The notes beneath the pieces are model-generated. The model was not told the DNA's origin. It searched no databases and saw only the letters and a program-made list of their open reading frames with translations. Positions 9,093 to 17,339 of a stretch of 64,000 nucleotides of DNA are shown here, one piece after another. Origin of the DNA: Ktedonobacter racemifer DSM 44963 (GTDB lineage: Bacteria; Chloroflexota; Ktedonobacteria; Ktedonobacterales; Ktedonobacteraceae). Location of the stretch: assembly GCF_000178855.1 (NCBI RefSeq), contig NZ_ADVG01000004.1, positions 1,736,001-1,800,000 on the forward strand. The letters are read 5' to 3'. The number at the start of each line of letters is the position of its first letter. The stretch's first letter is position 1. A program made the position numbers and the translations under genes.

Positions 9093-9212
9093 TCAACGCC
9101 TTTTCCTTTCTCCGCTCATCTGGCCAGTAACGTGTTGCTCCTGATCCCAGCGGTGATTCTGGTACAGATCGACGTAATCCGTCCCCAGGCGCTTGAGACT
9201 GGCGTCAATCAT
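9093..9212 (-). pseudogene. Remnant of an aldo/keto reductase
   Basis: The short frame begins MIDASLKRLGTDYVDLYQNH, the conserved SL.RLGTDYiDLYq.H core of aldo/keto reductases. It then loses similarity and stops after 39 codons. Both the N-terminal barrel and the C-terminus are missing. Its ATG overlaps the stop of the cupin gene. Confidence 0.65.
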
Positions 9213-9607
9213 CCGGCCTGGTATTGTTCGTCACTGACCTTTTCCATCCAGTCGACGGTCTTGCCTTCAAGCTTTTCTTGAATAGCGATATGGGTCATCG
9301 TTGTGTTTGGTGCGGCGCCATGCCAATGTTTCTCACCTGGCGCGAACCAGATTACGTCCCCCGGCCGAATTTCCTCGATCGGGCCGCCCAAGCGTTGGGC
9401 CCGGCCACAGCCAGCCGTCACGATCAGGGTCTGGCCCAGCGGGTGGGTGTGCCATGCGGTCCGAGCACCGGGTTCAAACGTGACACTGGCGCCGACCACG
9501 CGGGCTGGTCCAGGGGCCTCGAATAGGGGGTCAATGCGTACCGTGCCGGTAAAGTACTCGGCTGGTCCTTTGCCGGAAGGCTGCGAGCCACTTCTTTTGA
9601 TGTCCAT
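9209..9607 (-). CDS. Small cupin-fold protein
   Basis: A 132-residue single-domain cupin. Metal-binding motif 1 is visible in GARTAWHTHPLGQTLIV and motif 2 in IRPGDVIWFAPGEKHWHG, with histidines suited to a Mn, Fe or Zn site. The frame is open further upstream, but ATG 9607 has the ribosome site GGAGG and begins the recognised domain. The substrate is unknown; related proteins sit beside carboxymuconolactone decarboxylases or AraC regulators. An AraC fragment lies divergently upstream. Confidence 0.85.
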   Translation of the reverse strand: MDIKRSGSQPSGKGPAEYFTGTVRIDPLFEAPGPARVVGASVTFEPGARTAWHTHPLGQTLIVTAGCGRAQRLGGPIEEIRPGDVIWFAPGEKHWHGAAPNTTMTHIAIQEKLEGKTVDWMEKVSDEQYQAG

Positions 9608-9747
9608 GTGCTGAAGTCCTCCATTATGCCTGCAAAAGTAGAGAGGTATGTTCTCTGTCTGGAGGTAGTATAGACGCCCTGGAGCACAGGGTGATAGAAT
9701 AATTGTCGAAAATGATTGTCTGATTCTGCAAATCTTCCAGATGAGCG

Positions 9748-9954
9748 ATGGAGAAACATGTTCAGAAGCGGCTACGGATCCAGGAGGCCCGCCGTCTGAT
9801 GCTGAGCGAAGACCTCGACGCTGCAAGTGCTGCCTATCGGGTGGGGTACAACGACGCCTCTCACTTCAATCGGGAATACCAAAGCCTCTTCGGTGTCCCA
9901 CCGATGCACGACGTGCAACGGCTGCGGGAAGAGGCCCTGGAAGGAGTTGGCTGA
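9748..9954 (+). pseudogene. AraC-family regulator, C-terminal DNA-binding fragment
   Basis: The frame encodes only the second half of an AraC helix-turn-helix pair: QKRLRIQEARRLMLSEDLDA, then GYNDASHFNREYQSLFGVPP. The effector domain and first helix-turn-helix are absent upstream. The residue is therefore a 5'-truncated gene that probably once regulated the divergent cupin. The starting methionine is not meaningful. Confidence 0.75.
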
Positions 9955-10017
9955 TAAGCCAGAGAGAACCGCTCTCCAGACTGATGAGAGAGTTTTGCAG
10001 GAATCCTCGTTCAACAT

Positions 10018-10590
10018 CTATTGCTTTCGCTGTAGCCATTGGACGGCGATCAAGGTCTTGGCGTCATTAATCTTTCCCTGTTCCAGCAGGCTCCACAGCT
10101 CATTTAGAGACAGCTCAACTTGCTCGATATCTTCATGCTCGCCTGCCGCGCCTCCGCCAGCAGCGACCTGGTCGGCGTTCCCTACCTCGGCATAGTAGAG
10201 GATGATGCGTTCAGAGGAGCCTCCCGGGGAGACGTAGAAGGTCGCGATATAGGTCAGGTCATGTACCTGGTAGCCGATTTCCTCATGGATTTCGCGGCGA
10301 ATACAGGCTTCAGGCTGCTCGTTCTCGTTGATGCTGCCCGCCACGACTTCTGTAAGCCAGCCTGGCCCCTTCTCATAGGTTGGGTACCTGAACTGGTTAA
10401 TGAGAATGACCTTCTGGGTATCTCGATTGAAGAGCAGAGCTGCCGCTGAGTCTCCACGCTCGAAAACGAGTCGCTGTACTGGCTCGCTCATTTGCCCATT
10501 GAATTTCTCAAAGCGGAGGGTGGCTTCTTGAATTTTGAAGTGCTTTTCGTCGAAGATGGTGCGTTGCTGCTGAATGTCTACTTTGCGCAT
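10018..10590 (-). CDS. Nudix hydrolase (ADP-ribose/GDP-mannose pyrophosphatase-like)
   Basis: A 190-residue cytoplasmic Nudix protein. The Nudix box G(x5)E(x7)REUxEExGU is complete as GSINENEQPEACIRREIHEE followed by IGYQ. The upstream part (VILINQFRYP) and downstream part (YVSPGGSSERIILYYAEV) match the NudF/NudK-type subfamily, which hydrolyses ADP-ribose or GDP-mannose. The exact substrate cannot be read from the sequence. A convincing start lies at 10590. Confidence 0.9.
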   Translation of the reverse strand: MRKVDIQQQRTIFDEKHFKIQEATLRFEKFNGQMSEPVQRLVFERGDSAAALLFNRDTQKVILINQFRYPTYEKGPGWLTEVVAGSINENEQPEACIRREIHEEIGYQVHDLTYIATFYVSPGGSSERIILYYAEVGNADQVAAGGGAAGEHEDIEQVELSLNELWSLLEQGKINDAKTLIAVQWLQRKQ

Positions 10591-10670
10591 AAGCTATCCT
10601 TCCTCAGATGATATATACGCCATTATAAGTTATCTATTTCAGAACTTCTCACCACTGCGTGGTTAGTGGA

Positions 10671-10725
10671 GTCAGGGTATGTGGTGTGGAAAGGCCTGCG
10701 GCCTTTCCACACCACATACCCTGAC
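10671..10725. repeat. Locus-specific long palindrome 3 (class B collar)
   Basis: Perfect 26-bp arms (10671-10696, 10700-10725), loop TGC, apex GCC-TGC-GGC. The left collar ACTTCTCACCACTGCGTGG starts near 10644 and the right collar GGAAACGCTCTGAACG follows. It lies between the Nudix and Gfo/Idh genes, immediately downstream of the latter. Confidence 0.9.
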
Positions 10726-10759
10726 CCGGAAACGCTCTGAACGTGTACGCCAGCAGCGC

Positions 10760-11791
10760 TTATTCTTGGGGCAAGAGGATGCTTTGTGGGGTGCCTGTTT
10801 GGGCGGCCTTTACGGCTGCGAACATCAGCGCCAGGGTGCCGAGATTGTCGCTTCCAGAGCACTCGGCCTCGGTATCGCTTTCAATGGACTGGATGAAGGT
10901 CGCCAGGCTGCCGAGGCGGTCGAGGTAGGGAACCTCGGGTAAAGTCAGGCTGACGCCCTCTTCGCCGATGGCGTAGACAGTAGTGCGGTCGTCGGCTGGC
11001 TTGTCGCCGCGTCCCGTCCACTCAATAGAGCCGTTACGGCACTCGATGCGCCATTCGCCGTTCCAGGGAGTTTGCGGGCTGGTGCTGGCCCAACTTCCAC
11101 GATAATTTACCACTGCACCGCCGCTGAACTCAATGGTGGCGGCAGCCGAGGATGGATCATCGAACTGGTCCCAGGAGGTATTCCAGGCGTGGCAGGTGAT
11201 GCGCTGTGGCTCTTGCTTCAGAAGTTTGCGCATCAGATCAAAGTGGTGTACCGCCATGTCGACCAGGAGCGGTTGCCAGGCGCGATAATAGAGGTAGGCG
11301 TCGCGAGGTACATTGACATAGCGACGGAAATCAATATTAATGGTGGAGATCTCTCCCAGCGCCCCCTCTTGCAAGAGAGCATCAACCGCGGCAACCGTCG
11401 GCTGGAAGCGATAGTTCTGACTGACCATGAGGTGTACACTACGTTCCCGAGCCAATTTGACCAGGGAGTCGGCCTCTTCCAGTGTGGGCGCGAAAGGCTT
11501 CTCAACCAGTACATGCTTATTATGTTCGAGGGCTATACGCGCCAGCGGAACGTGAGCGTTCAGGCCAGCAGTGACCAGTACCGCGTCGCAATCAACCCCT
11601 TTTAAGGCCTCTTTCAGATCAGTGAAACATGCTTGAGCAGGGAGGGTATAATCTTCTTGCACACGTTGTAGAGCTTTCTCGCTCATGTCAACGCACGCGA
11701 CCAGTTCTACGTCTAGATCATTGTTTAGAACAAGCTTTGTCCAGGAGTGGCCCCAGCCACCTACACCAACTTGGATAATACGTAAAGGCAT
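10760..11791 (-). CDS. Gfo/Idh/MocA-family NAD(P)-dependent oxidoreductase
   Basis: A 343-residue protein with an N-terminal Rossmann fold: IIQVGVGGWGHSW near residue 5, then HVLVEKPFAPTLEEAD, where EKP is the family signature lysine. VDMAVHHFDLMR marks the C-terminal domain. The family oxidises sugars, inositols or related polyols; the substrate here is unknown. The frame could start at 11830, but ATG 11791 has a ribosome site (AAGAAG) and leads straight into the fold. Confidence 0.9.
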   Translation of the reverse strand: MPLRIIQVGVGGWGHSWTKLVLNNDLDVELVACVDMSEKALQRVQEDYTLPAQACFTDLKEALKGVDCDAVLVTAGLNAHVPLARIALEHNKHVLVEKPFAPTLEEADSLVKLARERSVHLMVSQNYRFQPTVAAVDALLQEGALGEISTINIDFRRYVNVPRDAYLYYRAWQPLLVDMAVHHFDLMRKLLKQEPQRITCHAWNTSWDQFDDPSSAAATIEFSGGAVVNYRGSWASTSPQTPWNGEWRIECRNGSIEWTGRGDKPADDRTTVYAIGEEGVSLTLPEVPYLDRLGSLATFIQSIESDTEAECSGSDNLGTLALMFAAVKAAQTGTPQSILLPQE

Positions 11792-11997
11792 ATAGTTCAC
11801 TTCTTTGCAAGGAATATAAGCGCCAACCACGGAAGCGTTTACAGATAGCGTTGTTTCTCCAGGTTGCGTGCTCTATGACTACTGTATAGCTGTAAACATT
11901 TTGATGGTACCTGATCTATTTCTTGATTGTCAAGTATACCGCTTGTAGGCTTGTAGGTAGAGGACACCTTAAATGTTCACCTTTCGCGCCCGCGGCG

Positions 11998-12070
11998 CTC
12001 AGGGTAGGGGATGGAGACGTGTGGTGCGGGCGAATTGCCCGCACCACACGTCTCCATCCCCTACCCTGAG
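11998..12070. repeat. Locus-specific long palindrome 4 (class A collar)
   Basis: Perfect 34-bp arms (11998-12031, 12037-12070) around GAATT, which closes further with a G-T pair. The left collar is TCGCGCCCGCGGCGCTCAG. It lies between the Gfo/Idh gene and codA, at the 3' end of the latter. Confidence 0.9.
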
Positions 12071-12091
12071 ATCTGAGTAAAGAGCGTTGCT

Positions 12092-13384
12092 TTAAGCCAG
12101 TGGACGGAAGGTGACTGCTTGTGCCTCCTCTTCGGAAGCACGTCGAACATAGCTCTGCTCGGGCGTGGTTCGTGCGACCTCTCTTCCTCCCTTGAAAACA
12201 TAGAGGCGGGGTGGCAGCAAGCGCAGGGCCTCAAAGGCGGACGGCGCATCCAGCAGGAGAAAGTTTGCTGGCTTCCCCTCCTCAAGCCCATAGCGATCCT
12301 CAATGCGTAATGCCTTCGCACCATTGCTTGTAATGAGGTCCAGGACGTCATTGATTTCTTCGTAGCCGCTCATATGACAGAGAAAGAGTGCCAGTTGCGC
12401 GGCCGCGAGCATATCCCCACGTCCCAGGGGGAACCAGGGGTCCATAATGGAGTCATGTCCCAGGGCGACGTTGACGCCGTTGGCTAGAAGCTCTTTGACG
12501 CGTGTAATACCCCGGCGTTTGGGGTAGGTATCGAAGCGCCCCTGTAAGACAACGTTGTCAAAAGGATTGGCGATCACGTGCATCTGGGCACGCTTGAGCA
12601 GGCCCATCAGTTTAAAGGCGTAGGCGTTGTCGTAGGAATGCATGGCGGTGCAGTGGCTGGTGGTCACGCGCCCATGCCAGTTCTGCTTCATAGTATCTGC
12701 GGCCATGACTTCGGTAAAGCGCGAGTGAGGATCGTCCGTCTCGTCGCAGTGACAGTCAATGTCGCGGTTGAACTCTTTGGCGAGCTCAAAGACATAATGA
12801 ACATCCTCAACGCCCATATCGCGCGTCCACTCATGATGCGGAATGCCGCCCACGATATCGCAACCTAGCTCCATGGCCCGGCGCATGAGTTGCGGTCCCT
12901 CGGGGAAGGAGAAGATGCCATCCTGGGGAAAAGCTACCAGTTGTAGCTCACAGATATCGCGGACCTCTTCACGTACCTCTAGCAGCGCTCTCAGAGCCGT
13001 CAAATTGGGGTCGCAGACGTCGACATGACTGCGGATATGGAGCGTTCCCTGCGCGACCTCCCAGCGGATCTCTTCCAGGGCGCGGCGCTTAACATCCTCA
13101 ACAGTCAGGCTGCCTTTGCGCTCACCCCAGATCTGAATGCCCTCAAGCAGTGTCCCCGAGGCATTATAGCGTGGCTGGCCGACTGTGAGTACGGCATCCA
13201 GGTGCACATGCGCATCAATAAAAGGAGGCGAGACCAGCCTGCCTTCGGCCTCGATGACGCGTGCTGCCTGAGCGGCATCCAGGTTTGTCCCTATCCGCGC
13301 AAAGAGACCATCCTTGACCGCGATATCCACGAGATCCTTATGCCTATGTAGGCGTGCTCCGCGAATGAGTATATCGTATTGCAT
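12092..13384 (-). CDS. codA: Cytosine deaminase / CodA-like amidohydrolase
   Basis: A 430-residue cytoplasmic metal-dependent deaminase, almost the same length as E. coli CodA (427). Key residues line up with CodA at a constant offset of two: His59 and His61 in DAHVHLDAV, His212 and Glu215 in CHCDETDD, His244 in TTSHCTAMHS and Asp311 in GHDSIMDPWFPLG. It therefore likely converts cytosine to uracil, or deaminates a related compound such as creatinine or isoguanine. It lies downstream of an NCS1 permease on the same strand, matching the codBA arrangement. Confidence 0.9.
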   Translation of the reverse strand: MQYDILIRGARLHRHKDLVDIAVKDGLFARIGTNLDAAQAARVIEAEGRLVSPPFIDAHVHLDAVLTVGQPRYNASGTLLEGIQIWGERKGSLTVEDVKRRALEEIRWEVAQGTLHIRSHVDVCDPNLTALRALLEVREEVRDICELQLVAFPQDGIFSFPEGPQLMRRAMELGCDIVGGIPHHEWTRDMGVEDVHYVFELAKEFNRDIDCHCDETDDPHSRFTEVMAADTMKQNWHGRVTTSHCTAMHSYDNAYAFKLMGLLKRAQMHVIANPFDNVVLQGRFDTYPKRRGITRVKELLANGVNVALGHDSIMDPWFPLGRGDMLAAAQLALFLCHMSGYEEINDVLDLITSNGAKALRIEDRYGLEEGKPANFLLLDAPSAFEALRLLPPRLYVFKGGREVARTTPEQSYVRRASEEEAQAVTFRPLA

Positions 13385-13417
13385 TAGACGCTCAAATCCT
13401 CTCTAGTCTGTACAAAG

Positions 13418-13477
13418 AGAGACAGGTGGTAGTTTCCTGTAAGCCGTGCGGCATCCAGAAAATTACCACCTGTCTCT
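13418..13477. terminator. Hairpin between the NCS1 permease and codA
   Basis: 14-bp arms (13418-13431 and 13464-13477, AGAGACAGGTGGTA and its complement) separated by 32 bases. The T-tract in the leftward direction is weak, so it may reduce rather than stop read-through from the permease into codA. Confidence 0.5.
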
Positions 13478-13546
13478 GTGCGTATGAGCACAAGTAGTAG
13501 TATTACTATAGCATTGAGCTTCAATACTACTCAGTGGACTCTTCGC

Positions 13547-14932
13547 CTAGCGCTTGCTCTGCTTTAGCTCCAGGGGGCGCAGGATCAGGTACGCGATACA
13601 GGCGAAGACGACGCCCAGCTCAAAACCAACATCTGCACCGCCCAGGGCCTGAGCCAGGGGACCAGTGAAGAGCAGCTGCGAGGCGCCCAGGTAGACGCCG
13701 ACCAGGCCGAGGGCCATGGAGACCAGCGCGGCCCAGCCAATTGGAAGCTTGCTGGCCGTATTCCAGTCATCCACATTGTACTTGCCACGGCGGAAGAGGC
13801 GATCCTCCAGGAAGAGGATAACCGCCCAGGGACCCAGCCAGTAGGCGACGAGGAGGAGGAAATTCTCCAGAGTGCCGCTGTAGTTTTGGGAGGCTGGAAT
13901 GGCAATCGCGATATAGATGACCGCACCAATCAAGGTCCAGATGGCGCGGTTGATTTTCTGGAAGCTCTTGCCCAGCACCTGCATGGTCAGACCCAGGCTA
14001 TAGTCATTGGGAATATTGTTGGCGATGACGCTCAACGTGAGCAGCGCTAGCAGGAAGGTTCCAAAGCCACCCAGGGGCTGGAGGACGGCAGCCAGGAGAT
14101 CGCCACCCTCTTTGCCCGCATATGCTGTGGCTGTGCTTAGGGTCAGTCCCAGGGTCTCGAGTAGGATACAAGGAATGGTTACGCCCAGGAAAGTCAGCCA
14201 GAAGACGCGCGAGGTTGAGGTCTCTTCAGGCTGATTCACATTGTAGTCAGCGGCGTATGAGGTCCAGCCAGTCGCGAAGCCATAGATTGCACCACCAAAG
14301 GAGATGAGGCTGCCAACCCAGGCGAGGCTCATCGCGGGCGTTGGCACGATAGTGGCTTTGGGACCACCGATGACGGCCAGGAGCGCGAAGATAATAGCCA
14401 TGGGAATCCAGGCGAAGCGCTCATAGCGATGAACATATTTGTAACCGTAAATGCTGACAACCGTTGTCAGTACAGCAATGACGACAACGCCCACCCAGGC
14501 TGGTATCGCGCCCTTGCTCAAGGCGGAGACGAGCTGACCGCCGACGATAACGTTCACGGCCGACCAGCCGATACAGGCCGCGACATTGAAGAGGGACATG
14601 ATGATGGCGCCAACCCAGCCAAAGGAGAAGCGGGAGATCGTCATCTGGCGTAGACCCAGCTTGGGACCCAGCGTCGAGAAGAACGCGACCGGCAAGACGC
14701 CTAGAATGTTGAAGAGGACGATGATGGCCAGCCCATCCCAGAAGCCCAGCTTGAAGATAGGGATTGCCAGGCCGCCCAGGGCGACGGTTGAAATAACCAG
14801 GTTGGCCGAGAGCCACATGGTAAAGTTGTCAAAAATGCGAACGTGCGCACGCGCTTGGGGAGACACACGCTCAATACCGTGTGTCTCAATTGGTTTCTCA
14901 AGATCAGAAACAACGACAGTATCGGTTGCCAT
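13547..14932 (-). CDS. NCS1-family nucleobase permease (CodB-like)
   Basis: A 461-residue inner-membrane cation/nucleobase symporter with about twelve hydrophobic segments. Family marks include FTMWLSANLVISTVALG, the FSFGWVGA segment and an NNIPNDYSLGLTMQ region. An upstream in-frame ATG at 14983 exists, but ATG 14932 has the GGAAGG ribosome site. Partnership with codA suggests cytosine or a related base as substrate. Its leader carries a possible attenuator (15001-15069). Confidence 0.88.
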   Translation of the reverse strand: MATDTVVVSDLEKPIETHGIERVSPQARAHVRIFDNFTMWLSANLVISTVALGGLAIPIFKLGFWDGLAIIVLFNILGVLPVAFFSTLGPKLGLRQMTISRFSFGWVGAIIMSLFNVAACIGWSAVNVIVGGQLVSALSKGAIPAWVGVVVIAVLTTVVSIYGYKYVHRYERFAWIPMAIIFALLAVIGGPKATIVPTPAMSLAWVGSLISFGGAIYGFATGWTSYAADYNVNQPEETSTSRVFWLTFLGVTIPCILLETLGLTLSTATAYAGKEGGDLLAAVLQPLGGFGTFLLALLTLSVIANNIPNDYSLGLTMQVLGKSFQKINRAIWTLIGAVIYIAIAIPASQNYSGTLENFLLLVAYWLGPWAVILFLEDRLFRRGKYNVDDWNTASKLPIGWAALVSMALGLVGVYLGASQLLFTGPLAQALGGADVGFELGVVFACIAYLILRPLELKQSKR

Positions 14933-15000
14933 TGAAGAAGGACCTTCCTTTACGGATATATAAATGTATAGATATAAGTACATCTATCCTTTTGGCATAG

Positions 15001-15069
15001 AAAAAGCGTTGTAAGCGTAGGCTTACAGCGTTCTCTGCCATTGGGAAAATTATCTCTGCTGTCATTATA
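15001..15069 (-). promoter_or_regulatory. Promoter and attenuator-like leader of the NCS1 permease gene
   Basis: Reading leftward, a -10 box TATAAT lies at 15064-15069. About 25-30 bases after the predicted start comes a 10-bp stem (AACGCTGTAAGC, loop CTAC, GCTTACAACG) at 15003-15032, followed by TTTTT. This is a good intrinsic terminator inside the leader, about 70 bp before the start codon. The segment ACAGC just before it could pair with GCTGT of the stem and prevent its formation. No known riboswitch class was recognised. Regulation is inference. Confidence 0.55.
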
Positions 15070-15202
15070 TGCTAGAGCTGGCTCTATAGCTACTCGGTTT
15101 TTGTGCACTTTGAACAAAAAAATGCTGACTGAGAAAAATCCCATCTCCATTTGATGATAAGATAAATGTATCTAATCAGGACTTCTCGCCACTACGTGGC
15201 TC

Positions 15203-15268
15203 GCCGGGTCAGGGGGTGCCGGTGCTGGGCTGGCGGAGCCAGCCCAGCACCGCACCCCCTGACCCGGC
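15203..15268. repeat. Locus-specific long palindrome 5 (class B collar)
   Basis: Arms 15203-15234 and 15238-15268 pair throughout except for one bulged base; the loop is GGA and the apex GGC-GGA-GCC. Collars are ACTTCTCGCCACTACGTGGC at 15181 and AACGTCGCAGATGCTGAG after the right arm. A second copy of the right half (CTGACCCGGCGAAACATCGC and onward) follows at 15331-15360. Confidence 0.9.
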
Positions 15269-15416
15269 AAAACGTCGCAGATGCTGAGACACGGGTTAAA
15301 CAATGAGATTGTCTATGCTCCTAGCACCCTCTGACCCGGCGAAACATCGCAGACGCTGAGAACACTTCGCCAGGAGAGGTGGCGAGCAATTCCAAGAATG
15401 AAAGGGATAATTACCG

Positions 15417-15764
15417 ATGAAACTGGAGCGACCTGATATTGTAACGATGCTTTCCCAGCTTGAAAGAGCTTACCAGTTGTTGGCTGACCACTATAACGCC
15501 GCTCAAATGGATAGAGAGAGGCTAACCACTGTCTTACTGGACTTGCGCTGGTACGCGCAACGCCTGGGCGAAGAGCGATGGGAAGTGGCCCCAAGAGTGG
15601 GACGTTGGAGCTTTGCTGAAAACGTGTGGCATATTACCGAGCAGGCGTTAGAAGAGGCCCAACAACCAACCTCCGCCTCTATCGTATACTTTATAGACCA
15701 TGGGAAAGAACATGTTGGCCAGGCCGCCGAGATCTTTGCCCTGTTTGAATATGGTCAGGTGTAG
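15417..15764 (+). CDS. Small DinB-like protein of unknown function
   Basis: A 115-residue protein, mostly helical by composition. The segment RWEVAPRVGRWSFAENVWHI resembles the start of DinB/DUF664 four-helix proteins, which often bind metal through spaced histidines. Only part of such a domain is present, so it may be a short relative or a truncation. The ribosome site is weak (AAAGGGA). Function unknown. Confidence 0.5.
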   Translation: MKLERPDIVTMLSQLERAYQLLADHYNAAQMDRERLTTVLLDLRWYAQRLGEERWEVAPRVGRWSFAENVWHITEQALEEAQQPTSASIVYFIDHGKEHVGQAAEIFALFEYGQV

Positions 15765-15802
15765 CCCTGATTACAGAAAACGAGCCAGAAAGCCCCCGTG
15801 AT

Positions 15803-15997
15803 TTATCCGGGGGATGAATGGCTCTTCCTTGTTTGGGGTGGATTGGGTGGAGTTGGACAGTAGGACGGATCATACCACAACAGGAATGCATCCACGGCAC
15901 GTCGTACCAATTCTGCGACAGGGACACCCTCTTTCTCAGCTTGCTCATGCAATTTTTGGTGTTGCGTTTCATTCAGGTAAATGTTTGTACGTCTCAC
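15803..15997 (-). CDS. Ribbon-helix-helix (CopG/Arc-type) protein in the TnpB element
   Basis: A 64-residue protein. RRTNIYLNETQHQKLHEQAE and GVPVAELVRRAVDAFLLWY match a ribbon-helix-helix DNA-binding fold. GTG at 15997 is preceded by AGAGGTG at good spacing, so it is preferred over ATG 16018. It is divergent from tnpB with about 75 bp between starts. A role in repressing tnpB or its own promoter is plausible but not shown. The stop codon lies within the left-end hairpin. Confidence 0.7.
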   Translation of the reverse strand: MRRTNIYLNETQHQKLHEQAEKEGVPVAELVRRAVDAFLLWYDPSYCPTPPNPPQTRKSHSSPG

Positions 15998-16072
15998 TCT
16001 TTCACCTCTTGCATACATCAGAATTTTGATGTATAATTATAGCATCACACAGAAGAAAGGTGCAAGGGCGCA

Positions 16073-17200
16073 ATGCTCATCTACGAATACAAACTCGATG
16101 GAACCAAGGCACAATACGCTGCCATTGATGAAGCTATTCGCATTGTGCAATTCATTCGCAATACGTGCTTGCGTTTGTGGATGGATGACCACGCCACCAG
16201 GAATGACTTGCAACTGTATTGCGCCGTCCTTGCCAAAGAACACCCCTTTGTCTTTTCGCTCAATTCTCAGGCTCGTCAAGCCAGTGCGGATCGGGCGTGG
16301 TCTGCCATTGCACGCTTCTATGACAACTGCAAAGCAAAAAAACCAGGGAAGAAGAGCTATCCCCGTTTTCAGCACGATAACCGTTCTGTGGAGTACAAGA
16401 CAACCGGGTGGAAACTCGACCCTGATGGCAAGCATATCACCCTCACCGATGGGTGTGGCATTGGGAGGGTACGTTTGATCGGGAGTCGTGATCTTGCGAC
16501 CCGCCCCATACCCGCCATCACTCGTGTTCGTCTCATCCGGTGTGCAGACGGCTACTACTGCCAATTTGCTATTGTTGCCGAGCGGCATATTGAACATGTT
16601 CCCACTGGCAAACAGGTTGGAATCGACGTTGGTTTGAAGGCGTTTTTCACGGATTCTGAAGGGAACACTGTCGAGAATCCCCGCCACTATCGCAAGGCTG
16701 AAACGCGCCTCAAACGCTTGCAACATCGCCTCTCACGCAAACAAAAGAAGAGTAAAAACCGCAAAAAAGCCCGCCAAGCCGTGGCGTATGCCCATTTGAA
16801 GGTCCAAAGGCAGCGCGAAGATTTTGCCAGAAAGCAGGCAAACGCGCTCGTCACATCTCACGATTTGATTGCCTTTGAAGAGTTGCAGATTCGCAATATG
16901 GTGAGGAACAGACACCTTGCCAAGAGCATCCACGATGCTGGATGGGGGCAATTTCTGCTTTGGGTCAAGTATTATGCAGCAATACATACAATCCCTGTTA
17001 TAGCAGTATTCCCCCACTACACCAGTCAAGAGTGTAGTGCGTGTGGAACGCTCGTGAAGAAGACATTGAGTGTGCGCACGCATGTGTGTACGGGGTGTGG
17101 TGTGGTCTTAGACAGGGATCATAACGCCGCATTAAACATTTTGCAAAAAGCTCTCAGTACCGTAGGGCATACGGGAACTGATGCGCCTGTGAGTGCATGA
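16073..17200 (+). CDS. tnpB: TnpB RNA-guided endonuclease (intact)
   Basis: 375 residues, the usual size for TnpB, the RNA-guided DNA nuclease related to Cas12. RuvC-like residues are all visible: Asp in GIDVGLKAFFTD, Glu in IAFEELQIRNM and Asp in VLDRDHNAALNI. The zinc ribbon is CSACGTL..CTGCG. The frame is unbroken, so the protein is probably active. In this group the transcript of the 3' end and right hairpin serves as the guide RNA. Confidence 0.93.
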   Translation: MLIYEYKLDGTKAQYAAIDEAIRIVQFIRNTCLRLWMDDHATRNDLQLYCAVLAKEHPFVFSLNSQARQASADRAWSAIARFYDNCKAKKPGKKSYPRFQHDNRSVEYKTTGWKLDPDGKHITLTDGCGIGRVRLIGSRDLATRPIPAITRVRLIRCADGYYCQFAIVAERHIEHVPTGKQVGIDVGLKAFFTDSEGNTVENPRHYRKAETRLKRLQHRLSRKQKKSKNRKKARQAVAYAHLKVQRQREDFARKQANALVTSHDLIAFEELQIRNMVRNRHLAKSIHDAGWGQFLLWVKYYAAIHTIPVIAVFPHYTSQECSACGTLVKKTLSVRTHVCTGCGVVLDRDHNAALNILQKALSTVGHTGTDAPVSA

Positions 17201-17303
17201 AACGCTTCTGGACAGGAAGGCCGCTACTGCCTCTCAGCAATGGGAGTCAGCAAGTCACCTGGATGAAGGAAGAATCCCCCTGGATTTATCCGGGGGAGTG
17301 TCA
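17150..17303 (+). ncRNA. Probable omega RNA (guide scaffold) at the TnpB element right end
   Basis: By analogy with characterised TnpB systems, the RNA overlaps the tnpB 3' end and finishes with the right-end hairpin near 17270-17298. The guide would start just beyond, in host sequence. The hairpin is seen directly; the transcript limits are inferred. Confidence 0.45.
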
Positions 17304-17339
17304 ATTCAGAGATAGTTTGTCTAGTTGAAAGGGAACTGT

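Larger units (their letters stand above)
15797..17303 (+). mobile_element. IS200/IS605-group TnpB element without a Y1 transposase
   Basis: Both ends carry a similar hairpin: CCCCCGTGATTTATCCGGGGG at about 15803-15823 and CCCCCTGGATTTATCCGGGGG at about 17276-17296. Such end hairpins are typical of IS200/IS605 relatives. Inside are an intact tnpB and a divergent ribbon-helix-helix gene; no tyrosine transposase tnpA is present, so the element is probably moved in trans. Exact ends are uncertain by about ten bases. Confidence 0.75.

Noticed and set aside
9608..9826. 73-residue extension of the cupin protein
   Set aside because: It overlaps the AraC remnant and promoter region; the cupin domain and ribosome site fit ATG 9607.
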